Source: Brugia malayi
Taxonomy: Eukaryota; Nematoda; Chromadorea; Rhabditida; Onchocercidae
Assembly (NCBI RefSeq): GCF_000002995.4
Contig: NW_025062477.1
Coordinates: forward strand, 8,156,649 to 8,220,648
DNA: 64,000 bases
Direction: 5' to 3'
Each line of letters opens with the position of its first letter. Within the stretch, counting starts at the first letter, position 1. Positions 16,092 to 29,600 of this stretch are shown here, piece after piece. The notes under the pieces were generated by a model. The model searched no databases. It had not been told where the DNA came from and saw only the letters and a list, made by a program, of their open reading frames with translations. Made by a program: the position numbers and the translations under genes.

Positions 16092-16712
16092 TTATGTGGA
16101 TTTTATAGAATAAAAACTTCGTAAAAGCAAGCCTGTTTGAATCTCTAGACGAGAAGAATGAATGGTTTGCACATTAGTAGAACTCTTAGATTTCCTTTTG
16201 ATAAAATCATCAGTAATTTTGACTGCACTGGTATTTCCCACTTCATGTTCCTTATCGCTTTCATCAGTAAGCTGCAAAAAAATAGTATTGCGTTGCCGGA
16301 TTACAGTTTTCATGCAATGGGTTTTGAAAAAGTCTTGAAAAAATGACAAATTAATATTTCTAATAAATGATCCAGAAAGCCAAGAGTGTTTAACTAATTC
16401 CATATGAAATAAACAAATGATAATCTAATGTAAGTGTTTTACCTGTTCATCCGAAAATTGTTCTACCTGTGCTTCACGCACTATTCGCATTTGTGGAACA
16501 TATCGGGGGATCTGTTGTATGGGAATCAATTCCTTCCTATACAACAACTGCAGAACTGGTGAGAACATCGATTTAAGGACAAAGACCAGTACGAAACACG
16601 ATGTGACTACTAGTCGACCGCATAAATATATAAATGGAAGGATAACGAAAACAATAATAAGAATAAAATGTGGAGTTGGCCGATATTCTAACGGACTGGA
16701 TGGAGAAGGCAT
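16092..16712 (-). CDS. Uncharacterised small membrane protein
   Basis: I do not recognise the family. Two exons, 16712-16443 and 16271-16092, give 149 residues. After a short polar N-terminus (MPSPSSPLEYRPTP) there is a long hydrophobic block, about residues 14-53, starting HFILIIVFVILPFIYLCG, wide enough for two membrane helices or a re-entrant hairpin. It is followed by YRKELIPIQQIPRYVPQMRI and a charged Ser/Lys/Asp-rich tail. The ATG lies about 25 bases after TTTTTTAG at 16738, which looks like a spliced-leader acceptor; this decided the start. The tail might be alternatively spliced to the acidic segment at 15.75 kb. The C15orf61 homologue lies 869 bp upstream on the same strand. Confidence 0.65.
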
Positions 16713-17580
16713 CTGGTAATCACAATCCCCGTGCAATCTAAAAAATACAGATATAAACATAAAACACAAGGAATACATATAAGATATGCTGGATAATAAT
16801 ACATGTTAATTTCCCAAAAGATCCATGCAAATACTTTGATTTCTAGAATTAACAAACACAAATTTTTAAAGTTTTATTTGGAAACTTGCTCTGAAATTCT
16901 ATTTCAGAACTAAATTATTCCGACGATGATTTTAAATCATAAGCGACCATCTACTCAATGCTGATATAGTTTACGATCCCACTTAATAATAGCATACGTT
17001 GTACTGAACCTCCCAAACAATTCAATTATCTCTTTTTAGTACTGTTATGCACGTGGCTTTCCCGGAGAAAGTTCATAGTGACATCACTCAAAAAAATACC
17101 GGCAAATACGAAAAATTTTAATCCCAAAATACAAAAACTGCTTTAATCGATATAATTCCTTTCTAACAATTCTCTTTTTCATTTGTTTCGTACTTCAAAT
17201 TCCAAAATATTTTATTAAGAATTGTTTATGGTAGATGGTCGGAATTTTCTTAAATCTTTAAAGGAATCTTTATATCTTTTCCGCTTATAATTATAATTTC
17301 AAAAAAAGCATTAGTATGAAAATTTTTATTAAAATTAAAATGGCTTGTTTTCTCTTCCGTCTTCTTTTCTTTCTGAGTTGAGCTAGATTTTTTAAACGAT
17401 ATGCATGTTGTGACCTCACATATCCATCCCATACGGATGATGCATACTAGCAAGAGCGAACTTTTTTTGAATTTTTCTTGCCGAACCGACATATTTTAAA
17501 TGATTAGAATAGAATTTTATGCAACAAAAAGAATGTAATGCATCAAAGATTTCCATAACCCAAAATTTGTAGACATTACC
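16713..17580. other. Spacer between the C15orf61 homologue and the small membrane protein gene
   Basis: About 870 bp of AT-rich sequence between two same-strand genes. I see no exon-like segment; the frame at 17250-17492 (minus) is low-complexity. Confidence 0.4.
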
Positions 17581-19489
17581 TCAACTGTGAAGTTCTTTAA
17601 GCAAAAATTTGATCGCAACTTTCTGACCCGTATTTTTGTCCACAATATAATCAGTATGTTGGATAAAAGCTTGTGCCGCTAATCCGTACAGAAGACAAGG
17701 CAATCCTGTGAAACATTTTTACAAATGAAACTTAAATACAAACAATGAACAGAAAATACTAACAACAATTTTGGGCTTGACAAGTGGAAATACATATATT
17801 CTTTATCGTTTAGAACGAAGAATATTTAAAATAGTTTTAAGTCAATGTACCATATAGTTAAAAATCCTTATCTAAGAAGTATTTACCGCAATTCAAAACC
17901 GTAATAAATTTATATAAATAATTTTCGGTACTGAAATCTTTCCAAGGTTCTTTCGTGCAATGATACTTGATATACGGATAACAACCAATTCTGAAATGAG
18001 AAGGCATGTAAAGCTTAAAATTTCAAGTGAAAAAACTACCCATACGAAGGTTGAAAAAAAAAAAAACATAAAACATAAAACAAAGGAAATGTAGTAATGC
18101 AGTTGCTTTTATCCAATGGCATCTTCAGATGATGATTTGCACTGTTGACAATGCTCTCTATAAAGAACACATAGCAGTTACAAAATGTGAACAGCAGTAG
18201 AAAGACTCATGAATAATGTTCTTTCCAAAAAATGAGGTGAATAAGAACTGAAAAAGGAGAAGATCCTTACTATCAAGGTTATATAACATTTTCCCTGTCT
18301 ACACGATTGGCCGTCCTCCAACACTTTAACAACTGCAGAGATGCTAAAGCGCAAAATTTCAAAACATGAAAAAACTAAACGTTCAGTTCGCAATCAGTTA
18401 TATCGCTTTTCTATAACACAATTCGTATAATTTTCCAGGAATGCAGATTTTAGTCAAAAATTAAAATGAGCTAGTTAATTTCTAGAAATTAACTTCGCCC
18501 ACAATTATTTTACTGAATGAATTTGTTTATTTGATTTAGTCAATCAGACCCTTTACGCTGGAAGCAATAGCAATAATGGTTCGATTTTCTTTTTCAGTAA
18601 GGGATTTTTAGTCAGGAAAATTGTTATGGAAAAACAGTTTTCATTTATATTTTATTTTTACGGATTTAATTATAGCCATAAAAATATGGCAAACACAATC
18701 ACTCGCATCGAAGAAGCGAAGATTAAAACTGTTTACTCAGTGGCAGACTACATTACACGACCAAGAATAGGTTAATAAAACACTAATCGAGCAACTATTT
18801 TTTCTTCTTTCCTCTATCTTTCTATATATAGATAAATATTTTAAATATAAAGAAGAAACTAACATAGCATATATGCACATATTATCATATTTAAAAAGCA
18901 ACTCGAATATTAAAGAAAAAAAATGTCAAAAACATTTTAATTCCATTCGGAGTACTCTGGGGCCGACATTATGCATAGTTATGTTCATACTGACTTTGAA
19001 AGTGTAACAGCTATAAATGATGTGTAGTTGAAACATTGGGGGAATTAATTTCTTTGAAAGTTTTTTTTTTTTTTTTTTTTTTTTACTAACAACTTAATAA
19101 TAATTGTGGAACAGAGAAACAATAACATACCTTAAAATGGAGTAATTATAGCCATCAACATCAAAATTGAAATGCTTATCGCCGAAATTGTCGTCCTGAA
19201 CGTCCCTCAAATGGTGAATAAAATAATAATTAGTTGAAAGAAATTTCTGAGCTGTGAAGTTAAAACGAGTTTCTGAAGTTTCTGTATGCAACACCTTTAT
19301 GATTTCTGTAAAATGATAATAAACATTGCAGCATAATTATTACCGATAGAGCAGAAAAAATGATGTCCACGTGGGATATTTACGAGTCTGAATGTAACTT
19401 TTCACGATCTGAGATGCAAATGGGCGACGACGATAGAACGGATTAATAAAGAAACGATAAGGCCAGACAAAGAGTAAATAAATCAGCAT
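17581..19489 (-). CDS. C15orf61: C15orf61-like protein
   Basis: Homologue of the small conserved animal protein named in human as C15orf61, whose function is not established as far as I know. Four exons keep phase: 19489-19344, 19205-19131, 17990-17887, 17705-17581; 149 residues against 157 in human. Recognisable blocks are YPTWTSFFLLYR (human LPHWTSF...), DDNFGDKHFNFDVDGYNYSI (human [20 protein letters not shown]), GCYPYIKYHCTKEPWKDF (human GCFPFIKYHCSKAPWQDL) and GLPCLLYGLAAQAF, a likely membrane helix. The N-terminus MLIYLLFVWPYRFFINPFYR is hydrophobic then basic, compatible with a membrane anchor or mitochondrial signal; location is inference. The stop TGA at 17581 follows KELHS. Introns are 138, 1140 and 181 bp. 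Confidence 0.9.
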
Positions 19490-19790
19490 ATGGTTGGAAT
19501 ATTACTTTTGGGTATATTCAAATTATAAAATACATACCTTTGTTACAGTACTTTGTTACATAATCTCACAAGTACAAGTCTGAAAAAAAAAGCGGTTTGG
19601 AAATGTGTGCGACATTTTTAGATTAACAAAAAAACCATGTGAAAAAGAGGTAGAACTTATGAAGGATTCTAGGGAAACTACGAAACTTAAATATCTATAC
19701 ATATAAAGCCAAAGATTAAATAAATGAGCATAAGGCTGGAACATCACTTTTGGGCATATTAGATTACAAATTACATACCAGCTTATGCCA
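19460..19790. repeat. Imperfect local duplication covering the first exon of the C15orf61 homologue
   Basis: The segment 19470-19540 (start codon and 5' flank) resembles 19710-19780: both contain AAATAAATNAGCAT, then TGGAANATNACTTTTGGG and a shared end ACATACC. The copy at about 19.72 kb encodes MLIYLIFGF on the minus strand, parallel to MLIYLLFVW of the gene, but then stops. It is most simply an old tandem copy of the promoter-proximal end of the gene. Confidence 0.75.
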
Positions 19791-21622
19791 CAGAAAAAAG
19801 CGTCTTCAAGAAAATAGAGAATGGGAAGAAAAATGCAACACTAAACGTCTGAAATTCATTTTTGAAAGATCACCTAGATCACCAAATTTTCTGTTGAAAA
19901 GACCTGCGAAGTGGCGTAAAATATCAGTATGAATTACCTAGAGAGCACACTCAACAATCAAGCGATGAATACCCTATTTTTTAAATGCATCAGTTTTTTC
20001 AACTGATCAGCTTGGATGATGTCATAAAGGCTGATACCAAGGATTTAATCGTGTTAGTTTTTGCAACTTCGCTTGCGCAAACTAAATAACCAATAATCGA
20101 ATCTAGAAGCAACAATCCCTCCTTAATATGAAACAGCCTGGAGACACACCTGGTGGACTTATGACCCCACCCCAGCTCCCGGTTGCAGGTATATATATAT
20201 ATATACGAGTGTAAAGCAAACACAAAACCACCGCAAAACACCACACTAACCCATCGTCCCTCCCGAAAATTAATCTATAACACGGCCTGCGGCCATCCTA
20301 AAGGGTCACCATGAGAAAATGTTTACTGACCAACTCTAGCAACACATAACCCAGACCTCGAAACCCGAATTACAGCACTTCTAGATGGTACCAACGAGTG
20401 TGCATTCAAACGTTCGTGAAGAATGACAGGGAACGATTTGTTGTAAATTTATCTATTCTATTCAGCACAGCAGTCTACTCGATGTTTCCGTATCACAGAG
20501 GTAATATAATCAAAAGGATGAGCAATAATTTAAATTTGTAAGAATGATGCTAGCGGGTATTCCAGAGAAAATTTTAAGAAACAATCTCTTCAAAGATTAC
20601 ATAAAGGTAGATTGGAAACCGTTTAACAGTAAATGGAATCTCAAACTCGAAAGTTCAAACAAATACATACCACGATATTCTACAGTTTCAGCCAAATACC
20701 ATGCGAATATAAATTTCAAATGGCTTGAAATTAAGTTTTGAAAAATTCATTTCCACTAGAACTGAAGGGAGCAAAACAACCATTTCTAATAAATAATAAT
20801 CTAAGTTTAAGAAATATGCAGCATAATACAATTATAACATTACATATGAACTCCAAGAAAATACAGCAGATTCAGGAACAGTAAATAAAATGAAAGAAAA
20901 ACTTTATTTTCCATTGGAACCATGAGGCCTTTCAACCAAAAACCAAGAGAGATTATACATTCACGTAAGATAAAGTTCTTGTATTTTGAATAAAGTTAAC
21001 GGGGAAAGGGACGGTAGCAAATGGTGGATACTATGCATTTTTCATGAAATGTAAAAATCATATTTTAAATACACAAAACATGCGCACAGAATTGACCTGT
21101 CATTGAAAAAAAAAAAAAGAATCAATGATCCCACAAGCACAGTTCCAGAAGAATTCTAGAAATTTAAAAGGAAAAATTACAAACCTTTTTATCAAGTAAT
21201 GAAGATATGAATAAAAGGCACCAAAAAATGAAATTAAGGCGCGAATTCGAGACAAAGATAAAGAGGTGGATCAATTCAATCTAATGTGAATATTATCCAT
21301 TTTATGAAAAACAAGTTAAACAAATGGAAAAATAATAAGAAAATACAAGAAAATACTAAATTTCTAATACACATAGAAGAATAATGCTAAACTATATCAC
21401 ATACTGTTTTCATTGTATTGAAACATCTTTGGAACTAATGAACGAACATACTACAACTTTTCAGACTTGAAAACCCAAAATCGTGAGATTCCGTCAATAA
21501 CAAAAAAAAAAAAAGGTTTATTTAAACTCCCGAGCCGAAAAGCTGGTTTGACCAACAAAAGTGAGAAATAAAAGTAATGACTCTGCTTTGTTTATAGTAA
21601 ATCGCTCACAAATAAATGGAAA
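19790..21622. other. Intergenic region between par-6 and the C15orf61 homologue
   Basis: About 1.8 kb. It includes a hairpin-capable sequence at 20054-20085, a GC-richer patch at about 20130-20330 with a short (TA)n run at 20191-20204, and otherwise AT-rich DNA. Short frames at 19750-19932 and 20544-20741 (plus) show no family signal. Confidence 0.45.
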
Positions 21623-24211
21623 CTATCGATTTTCTTGGTACCTATTATGATGACAGCCTTCTGATGCTGCGTTGCCAGTGTTTTCTTTTGTATGATCAAC
21701 AACAATATCTTCATCTGAATCATCATCACTCAGCTCATTGTTATTTCGTTGTACCTTCGATAATCCACTGAAGAGAAGAAACTGACATATTTTTAAATTT
21801 GAAAACATCTTGAAATATTCGACTATGCTTTATTATTCAAGAAATGCAAGAATTGATCATGACAAAAAGTGAACTTTAATAAATAGTTATTCAAAAATTA
21901 TATACAACGTATTCAATTATTTAGAAGGTACCCAATCGTGCCGTGCATATCATTATTACTATTTCGCTTCTGAACCATTAATGTATCTTCAGAAGTTCCA
22001 CTCCAATCAGAGATACGTGAATGTATGCCACGTTGGAGAGTATTCCGTTGGTTTGCTGGTTTCACAGTAATTATCAAATTTTGAGCATTTGCCACCATCA
22101 TATCTGTTACTTGGTCTAAAGTTTTACCTTGTACCTGGAAACAAAATATAAAACGCAAAACATAAAAAAAAAAAAAGGCAATACAAACATTAGCGAACAA
22201 CCGTGCAAAAAATCTATAATGAACAGCATTTATTCTACTTCTCATTTTGAAAGAAAAAATATCTCTTAAACACAAAAAACAAACCTCAATACCGTTTACC
22301 TCAAGCACTTCATCATTAACTGCTAATAAGCCAGTAGACTCAGCCAAACCGCCTTCAACGAGACGACTGATAAAGATGCCCTGTATTTTCATCACACCTT
22401 GCGGGGTTACTCTTACTGATGTTCCTGAAATTACGACGTATTAAACTTTATTCTAAGCAAAGAACGTCTTGAACGGCTTTTAATTCACTTCGCCAAACTT
22501 ATCACTGCTTTAGTCGAAATTATTTCAAGACAGAAAGACCTCCAAATATATCTAACTTGACAGATTTTAGTCGTTTAAAATTGACTCTAATAAGCACAGT
22601 CTTAAATGAGTATATTAAAACTATGCTACTACTTCATAAAATGCATCCAATTCGATTATGTAATTCTACCATCTCTAATATAAAATCCCAAGGGACGATC
22701 ACTGCCATGTTTACAAAGTCGTACTCGACGATGAGCTTCTGGAACAATGTCCACATCTATTATTGCAGATACCTAAAAGATATTAATCTGAACTTCCCTC
22801 ATTAAAAAGAAGCAGTAAAGTAGTTAACACAGCTAGAAGTTAAAAACATAATCTAAGAAATAGAATGAAGTACCATTTGGAACACTTTGTACACTTTAAA
22901 GTTACTTTTCGAAAGCAAATGTATCAAAATGACATAAAACAGAAAGCGAAGATTAACCTGCCGGAAATCTTCCGGGTTTGAAATATTGTATGTCCTTTTA
23001 GGTGTCCTGGAAACTGTTGGTATCAACAGTGACAAGCCTTTGCGTCGACGATCAATTGTGTCTGTACCGTAGCCATATTTTTCTTCCCAGGATTCCCCCT
23101 TTCGTTGTATTAACAGCCGTAATATTGGACGGGCTGATTCAAAAGATTTTCGGAAATTCTGCATAAAACAATTTTGTGAAAACAAATATACCGGTAAATG
23201 ATCAAAACAAGGACTATACTTTTTTCATTTTTTCGGAGATGAAAATAGTGTAAACGAACTCACTTTCATCATTGGTTAAACTTTCAACCGTTTAAACAAA
23301 TTCATGTGATGGTACTTGTATTGGCAAAAGTATAACGGAAATACAAATCTTAAGTCAGAAAAATATTTTCTTGTTTACATTACTCTTAACTGTATTACAT
23401 CATAACCATAAGAAGTAACTCACATCATCATTAGTAATCGGCAAGAGATCTCCAGAATGGCTTGTATAACACACCGTGAAAGGTATACTGTGCAAAGAAT
23501 GAAGACCTTCAATCAGTGTACGAAATTCTTCATAAGAGGGAGATTTGTTATCTTGAAACTGTACTGAAAAGCGTCGCCATTCCGAATCAAATTTTGACTT
23601 TACCTGGAATCATTTTAATAAATTAACAAACGGTACATCCATTTTTCTCTTTGTTTACCTTTCTTTCATAAAGAATTAAGACTTGACTGATAATGGACTT
23701 TCACCCCAATAGTTCAACACACACACACTAATGTGAAAAACGATGCTTTCCTTGAAACAAAGAAGTGAAGCAAAAAATAAAATCACTTGTAAAAATGTAG
23801 GAAGTACAGCATGCAACGGTTGAAAAATACGAGCAGCACTGTTCCGACCGTTAGACTGCAATAAAGAATTAAACTATAGAATAAAAAAAAGAAAAAAGAA
23901 TTATATCAATATACCAATTACTGTCCCACCCATAGTGTTATAAAAAGCAACTCAAAATTTACAATATATGTATGGCACAATAAATCTTGTCCTTGAGATC
24001 TTTGAAATGAATGATCATTCGGCACGATGCCACGTCACTAGTAGAAGAAGTGATCTGCATTATCAAGATCTTTAGATATTATACTCCCCACCATTTCTCC
24101 AAACTTTGCAAAAACCTTAATAGTATGACTACTTACACCTGAGCTATATTGTCCGGATGACGGAGAATATGAACCATGACTGGACGGTGGACCGTCTGAC
24201 TTCCACGACAT
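21623..24211 (-). CDS. par-6: Cell polarity protein PAR-6 (PB1, semi-CRIB, PDZ)
   Basis: Adaptor of the anterior PAR complex that binds aPKC (PKC-3) through PB1 and CDC-42 through the CRIB-PDZ module. Eight exons keep phase: 24211-24137, 23855-23787, 23603-23424, 23158-22958, 22772-22670, 22424-22285, 22134-21932, 21767-21623; 371 residues. PB1 spans about 49-125 ([44 protein letters not shown]). The semi-CRIB is [20 protein letters not shown] near 166-186. The PDZ runs about 190-285 ([60 protein letters not shown]). The tail is Asp-rich ([10 protein letters not shown]), as in C. elegans. The N-terminus [20 protein letters not shown] is low complexity. The ATG follows TTTGCAG by 8 bases, consistent with spliced-leader addition. 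Confidence 0.98.
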
Positions 24212-26678
24212 TCAACCCTGCAAATATGAATAGTTCTTATTTACCAAACGTCTAACCACACCAGTAGTAAAAACATGGCCCATATATGCTATGTTTATTT
24301 CTCTAACACATCTAAAAAACAAAACAAAAAATCAAACAAATGAAATCTGAAATCTAAAGACATAAGGAAGAATTAGAATTCAAAAATACTTTCTTATTTG
24401 GATTTAAATTTTTTCTAAGCAAATAAATAAATGTAGTATGACAACAGCACAGAACTTCGAACCCTTCTCCTTCCGATATATGGGGAAAACAAGCATTCCA
24501 GTTACTTCAGTAAAATGATGTGTTGTTGGCAGTCTTTCTTTAGTTGAGGGACATTTCTGTAGAAGACAAAAGGCAAAGTCAACAACTATAGTACTCCTAA
24601 AACGGAATCTGCGGCAAACAATCCCCGAACATCTACCACCTAAAAACCCACTCTGAATAGTTAAGGAAGAAGCAGTAACTTCTTCCAACCTAGAAAAGTG
24701 GCGATTATCAAGAGTTTTGACATTACTTATTGCCGAAGTAGCGTAAGCAATAACATATAACGTGTTTAGGTCATCCACCTATCATCCGTCCATTCCGTTA
24801 CTGCTGCATTATCAAAAGTCATTTTAAAAGTCAAGATGTAATTCTGCAAGTTAACATAGAACAAAATTGTAATTTCTTTCAAGATATCTCCAGCGCCTCA
24901 CATAATTCCAGGAATCTATCAGAAAAATACATAGCAAAATGTTCCCGTATATCATACCGACAGAAAGATTATCTTGATTGATTTGTCAAAAGTTCATATA
25001 TATTGCTAAATGATGGTAGACATTCACAATCCATAATTTATCGTTTGAGTAAAGTAATATTTAGTATGACAAATCACTTCATACACTACGGATCATAAAA
25101 TCCAGAAACAAATTTAATGTATGTCAAAGAAAATCTTCGAACATTCGTATTCTATTCCGTTACTACGTTGGGTAACAAATACCTTAACTGAATTCGTGAT
25201 AATCAACTGCTTTACACTTATTCCCTTCCATTACACAAAAAGCAGAGCTGATTATTGCTGTTGATGAAGTCATACTTGACATAAACAAACACCGAAACAA
25301 TGTCGGCTGCCATTTTACGAATAACTTGTATTAGCTACCAAAATGCTTAAGTTGCGCTATAAAAACTTCCTGAACAATACATTAAAAAAACATAACCAAT
25401 TTGGTTAAAAGCAACCGTTGTTTAATAAAAATGCTTCCCATTAAAAAAAAAAAATTCTTTTATTTCTTGCTCCTTTCAAAAAACATCAATTAAAACGATA
25501 AGTACCAATGCGGAAGAAAACACAATATTAGGAAAAATTCATATTAAATAGTGAGCAAAGTTAACAACTTCAACAGTTATCAGTGTCGTATTACCAGAAT
25601 TTCACAGTTTAATTCCTCGCATCTATGTGAGAGTGTCTACAGCTAAACTTTTAAAATCATATTTTTCCATTAAGATTTAGAAAATCATTAAAAATAGCTT
25701 TGGTGACACAAAAAAAAAAAGAAAAACTAATTTCAGATTTTCTGGAGGAGAAGGAGAAAATAAGTAGGGGATTAGTACTAGCAAGTTCTAGCGAACCTTA
25801 AAATTTTTTCTTATCTCTTACGTAAATCGGCTAGTACAGCTTCAAATTGTTTTGTTGACCTTCGTTCAAAAATATCATGAATCCCAATATTCCCTTAAGG
25901 ACACGGACGTCATAGCAATTATAAACTTCAGTAATTCACTTCGAAATTGCCACAACATGGAATAAATATCAAGAAATAAATGAATAAAACACACAAAATG
26001 GGAAACAAATAATTTTTTGCAAAAGTTTCTAGGAGAGCTTTTGAACGAATACCCTTTCGATAAACGAACTAAGCTGAAGTTTACAATTAATTATTCTGTT
26101 AGTAATCAAAATCAGTTAATATCAGTTAATATATTTCAAGAAAAAGGAAAACATGAATTCATTTCTGAAGTATACAAACATCAAGAACCACGAAAACTTT
26201 GAAAAAACAGCAGAATCGAATGTAACTTGACTTCATCCCTGAGGTAAAAAAAGAATGTCTTCAGCTACTACGCTACACAATAACATGAATTAAATGTTTG
26301 ACAGATAAAATTTTTATAAATACATAAGATTCAAATACAAAATAGTCAATCAAGAGACATGAAATCCGGACAAATTGATTTCCAGTAATAAAAAATTTTT
26401 AGAAAAGACATACCACGAAAAATGTGCTATTCTTAACAAGCAGTTTTAAATTTCCGACTGGAATGAAAAAAAAAAAAAAAAACTGATGACAATACTCGGT
26501 AACCAATGTAAGTTCTGTTTTTCCATCTGTATTCTAAAAAAACGTTAATATGAAGAGAATACTTTTTTAGAAAACAAATTTAAGTATGGAAATTCTGAAA
26601 AACTCAAGAATGAAAGAAAAGTTCCGAAATTTGTGTGAATAGCTGCATCTGAAGCAATAATTCCTTTCATTGTTGTTC
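24212..26678. other. Region upstream of par-6 and downstream of the RWDD1 homologue
   Basis: About 2.5 kb, very AT-rich with several A-runs (25444, 25711, 26469). The 124-codon minus frame at 24404-24778 lacks splice support and family signal. I read it as par-6 5' flank; nothing else can be supported. Confidence 0.4.
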
Positions 26679-29600
26679 TCAGTCATTTTCACCGGAATCT
26701 AAGCCATCAATATCCTAAATATTTTCGAAATTCAAATGGCTAATACCGAGTAAAAATGTGTGCTTGCTTCCCAAACAATGCAAATGAATCCATTATGCAC
26801 TTATATAACATGAGCTTCAGTTTCCGTTCCACATGCTCTTCAACAAAAAGGTGACGGAGCAACATCTTAAGGTAAACATTATTGTAGAAAATTCCCGTAT
26901 ACACTTATAATACAATGCAGCACCCAGGAATGAACGACTTAAATAACCTTCTAAAAAACATTCAAATCTTTATGTAAAGTTTTTTGAAAACAGAAACTTT
27001 CAAAAAATATTGAAGAGTGAGAGAAGCAGAAGCTATAAAGGGAGCTACGATAAAATGCTGTTACCACATAAGATATGACGTGTAAAGAAATAAATCAGTT
27101 AAAAAAAAATGGTTTAAAGAGGGATCTGGAGTAGCGGGAAAAAAACTAGTCTTAGCTGAAGATAAAATGAAACTTTAAACCTAAGAAAAACACGCCCATT
27201 TTGCATTTTTCATACAACTGGATTTGGCTCACTAATCGATGTCGCCAAAGTTCTTACTAAATAGATTACTTCTACTAAATAGATTACCAATAAAACTTGC
27301 TTGCAAGTTGCAAGTAACAATCTCTGCTGTAAATTTTATTAAAAAATTTTTAGACTAAATGCCTAAAAAATGAAACTAAATGGAAGTTATTATTTAAAAA
27401 AGAAAACAATTAGTTTTTCTAAAAACAAATAAAAGTTGTTTACAACAAAAACAGCCTTAAATCAAAGGAATTGAAAACAATTAAGACATCAAAGAAAGCA
27501 CTGCCTAAAAAAATGGATCTTTTTGGTAAAATTTTGTATATGTGCAGAACATATTTGTATATGTTACTTATCAATTGAGTCATCTATTTTTCAAACTAAT
27601 GTTCTATGGCAATATTTTGATAAAACCAACCTCGTCGAAAAGTGACTCATCGAATTCAATTTCATTGCCTGCTGCTTGCATAAGTGCTACATCGGACAAG
27701 TTTAATGTTGAATCACGAAGGAACAACTGTCGACCTGTTAATTTTTTGGTTCCTTCTACTTCATGAATCTGAGAAAAGCTAAATTTTGATAGTTTGGATT
27801 GAACTCAATTTCACCATAGGTTATTGAAAACTATTTATTATTAAATTTAAATTAGGTTAAGTAGGAAGTCGAATGATAACTAGCACCAAAATACTGGATA
27901 GTATAGAAAAAGGAAAGGATGCCTTTTCATGAGATAACAGTGAACCATATTAATTGGAATCTTCGTGGAAGGGAATTGAGTCCGCTGATATCTTTCTTTA
28001 TATAGTGCATATCTAATATACAATAATTTGTTACCAAATAATTGTGCATTGTATTGACATCTTTCAAAAACAAGTGGCAACTATGGTTATCAATCTTTTT
28101 AAAAATTTGAATAACAGGCCCTTTTAATTTTGATTTTCAAGTAATGTAATAAATTTAATGCAAATTTTCTTCCCATTAGCATTAAATTTAATCAAATAAT
28201 CTATTAAACATGTTATGAAAAGACGCAATAAAAACTACCATAAAATTGTCATTCTAAAAATCTTTACAAATGCACCTCAAACTGTACTTCATGACTGCTT
28301 CCAGAATATAATTGTGTAGGATGTGGAAATTTTCGAGAAAGAAAATACTGTATGAAAACAATTTAGGAGTTTCCAATAAAATAAAACTGGATCTTCTGAT
28401 ACCGTTTAAACGGTATTAGGGATGAGGAAAGTAAAAGCACAGAAACATTCAAGGTCAGTCGGGAATTGACCGTTGTAATTTTTGCTATAGATGCATACCT
28501 TAGCAGCAGGGTGCTCCTGTGCAAATAGAAACGTTCCAATTCCCTTCGATAAACTTACTCAATGAATATTAACAACATTCACAGATATATTTGCAACTTA
28601 TATTTTGAAAAATTTTGAAAATTAAAAAAAAAAAAACGCTGCTCAGTTAATGTACAGAATTGATCGTCAAAGAACTTCCAGGATTCACTTGAATCGTCAA
28701 ATAGCCCATCAACTAGTTGCAAAGTTATCAAAAAAAGAAAATGTTCTCATGGAAAACCCATTGAACTGCTTAGGCAAAAACTGGAATAACCTTTCACCTC
28801 TTATCAATTTTGATGAGCAATCTAACAGGCATTCTCAACGAATCCATAAAATTGTAACTTTTTAAGGCACAGCAATTATGAATCATTGTTGCTGTATGCA
28901 TTTCATGACCAGTTTTTCAATATAAATAGAAAGTGTGGAAAAGAAAACCTGTGAAAAAAAAAAAAAAACCAAAAAGAAAAAGTTTCTAATTCATAAAAGT
29001 TTTCGTTGGAATTCCTAATAAAAATTGAAAGGCATCCCTTGAGGCTCAAAATTCAAAAAAAATTTTACCCATTTCTCTTTCTCTTCGACAGCTCGTATTT
29101 CGACATCGAATTTTTTCTTCCAAGCTGTAAACACTTCCGGTGTCACTCGAGTGCCTGTAAATTGGGTAGAACTTTGAGCAAATTTTATAAAACACCACTA
29201 AAATCACAAATTTCGTTGCTCGTAAAATGAATCGCATTTACGCACACTTCTGTAATTTCTAAGATATTAAGATTAAGATACTATTACCTCAGTATCAGTA
29301 AATCATTTTTTTCTCTCACAAAGTAATCACTACAAAACAACAAAGAAATCAAAGGAAATGAAGATGAACAGAACAATCGGAGAAAATGAATAATAAGTCA
29401 GGAAGAAAGAGAAGGCGTAAGACATGACACAAAAACCATTGCAGTTGAATCTGATCCAAATCAACCCAGGTTGCAGCAGAAATAGTAATTGAAGTACTGG
29501 TATTAATAGAGAACAGTGAAAAGAATTAGAGAATGTAGGAATGACAAGAGGGATCGGGGAAGCATGGTATTCAATGCAATTGTCCTTGTCATTCGTGTCA

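Noticed and set aside
24404..24778. 124-codon open frame on the minus strand upstream of par-6
   Set aside because: No family signal, not joined in phase to par-6 and composed partly of translated low-complexity sequence.
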